Of a stretch of DNA of 14,695 bases, positions 14,680 through 14,695 are shown piece by piece. Every line of letters begins with the position of its first letter. The first letter of the stretch is position 1. Origin of the DNA: Thiodiazotropha sp050305975 (GTDB taxonomy: Bacteria > Pseudomonadota > Gammaproteobacteria > Chromatiales > Chromatiaceae); contig JBNLGI010000133.1 of the NCBI GenBank assembly GCA_050305975.1, positions 1-14,695 of the forward strand, in the 5' to 3' direction. Made by a program: the position numbers and the translations under genes. Below the pieces are notes generated by a model. The model was given only the letters and a program-made list of their open reading frames with translations, was not told the DNA's origin and made no database searches.

Positions 14680-14695
14680 ACGTCTCTACCGAATA

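Overview
This GC-rich window looks like chromosomal DNA of a free-living or host-associated gammaproteobacterium. The evidence is a MotY-type flagellar stator protein, a RimK that is near-colinear with the E. coli enzyme, a ZntB-type transporter, and a tRNA-Val with encoded CCA behind a sigma70-like promoter. The REP-like hairpins between the first two gene blocks resemble repeats I associate with Chromatiales-type sulfur-oxidising genomes. That narrower placement is only an impression. There are no phage, transposon, CRISPR or integron genes in the window.

Layout. 3-2155 (+): the 3' part of a two-RCK potassium channel gene, overlapping by 4 bases a hemerythrin-like gene. 2343-3251 (+): a MotY-like periplasmic protein. 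3252-3493: a convergent gap with REP-like inverted repeats. 3494-6755 (-): read from right to left, a LysR regulator, a ZntB/CorA transporter and a WecB-type UDP-GlcNAc 2-epimerase. 6756-6915: an unusually AT-rich divergent control region with a textbook T-N11-A LysR box. 6916-10355 (+): a tight four-gene operon of a nitroreductase, a DMT/EamA transporter, an exported metal-dependent cyclase-family hydrolase and an NAD(P)-binding reductase. 10356-10729: a leader with a tandem 15-bp repeat. 10730-13217 (+): a rimB-like retropepsin, rimK and an M14/aspartoacylase-like gene. 13336-14223 (-): a membrane-anchored protein with eight exact 14-residue repeats and a C-terminus resembling the 17-kDa surface-antigen domain. 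14556-14631 (-): tRNA-Val(CAC) with its promoter.

How the genes work together. The LysR regulator probably controls its own gene and the divergent operon, whose products suggest uptake, export or conversion of a small aromatic, nitro or amide-type compound; the substrate is unknown. The rim block is a peptide-tagging module: RimK adds glutamates to ribosomal protein S6, the RimB-like protease trims or regulates that modification, and the M14 protein is a plausible amide hydrolase on the same chemistry. The most unusual protein is the 14-residue-repeat membrane protein at 13336-14223. No wholly new multi-gene system could be demonstrated from sequence alone. The strongest candidates are that repeat protein, the channel-hemerythrin pair and the LysR-linked operon.
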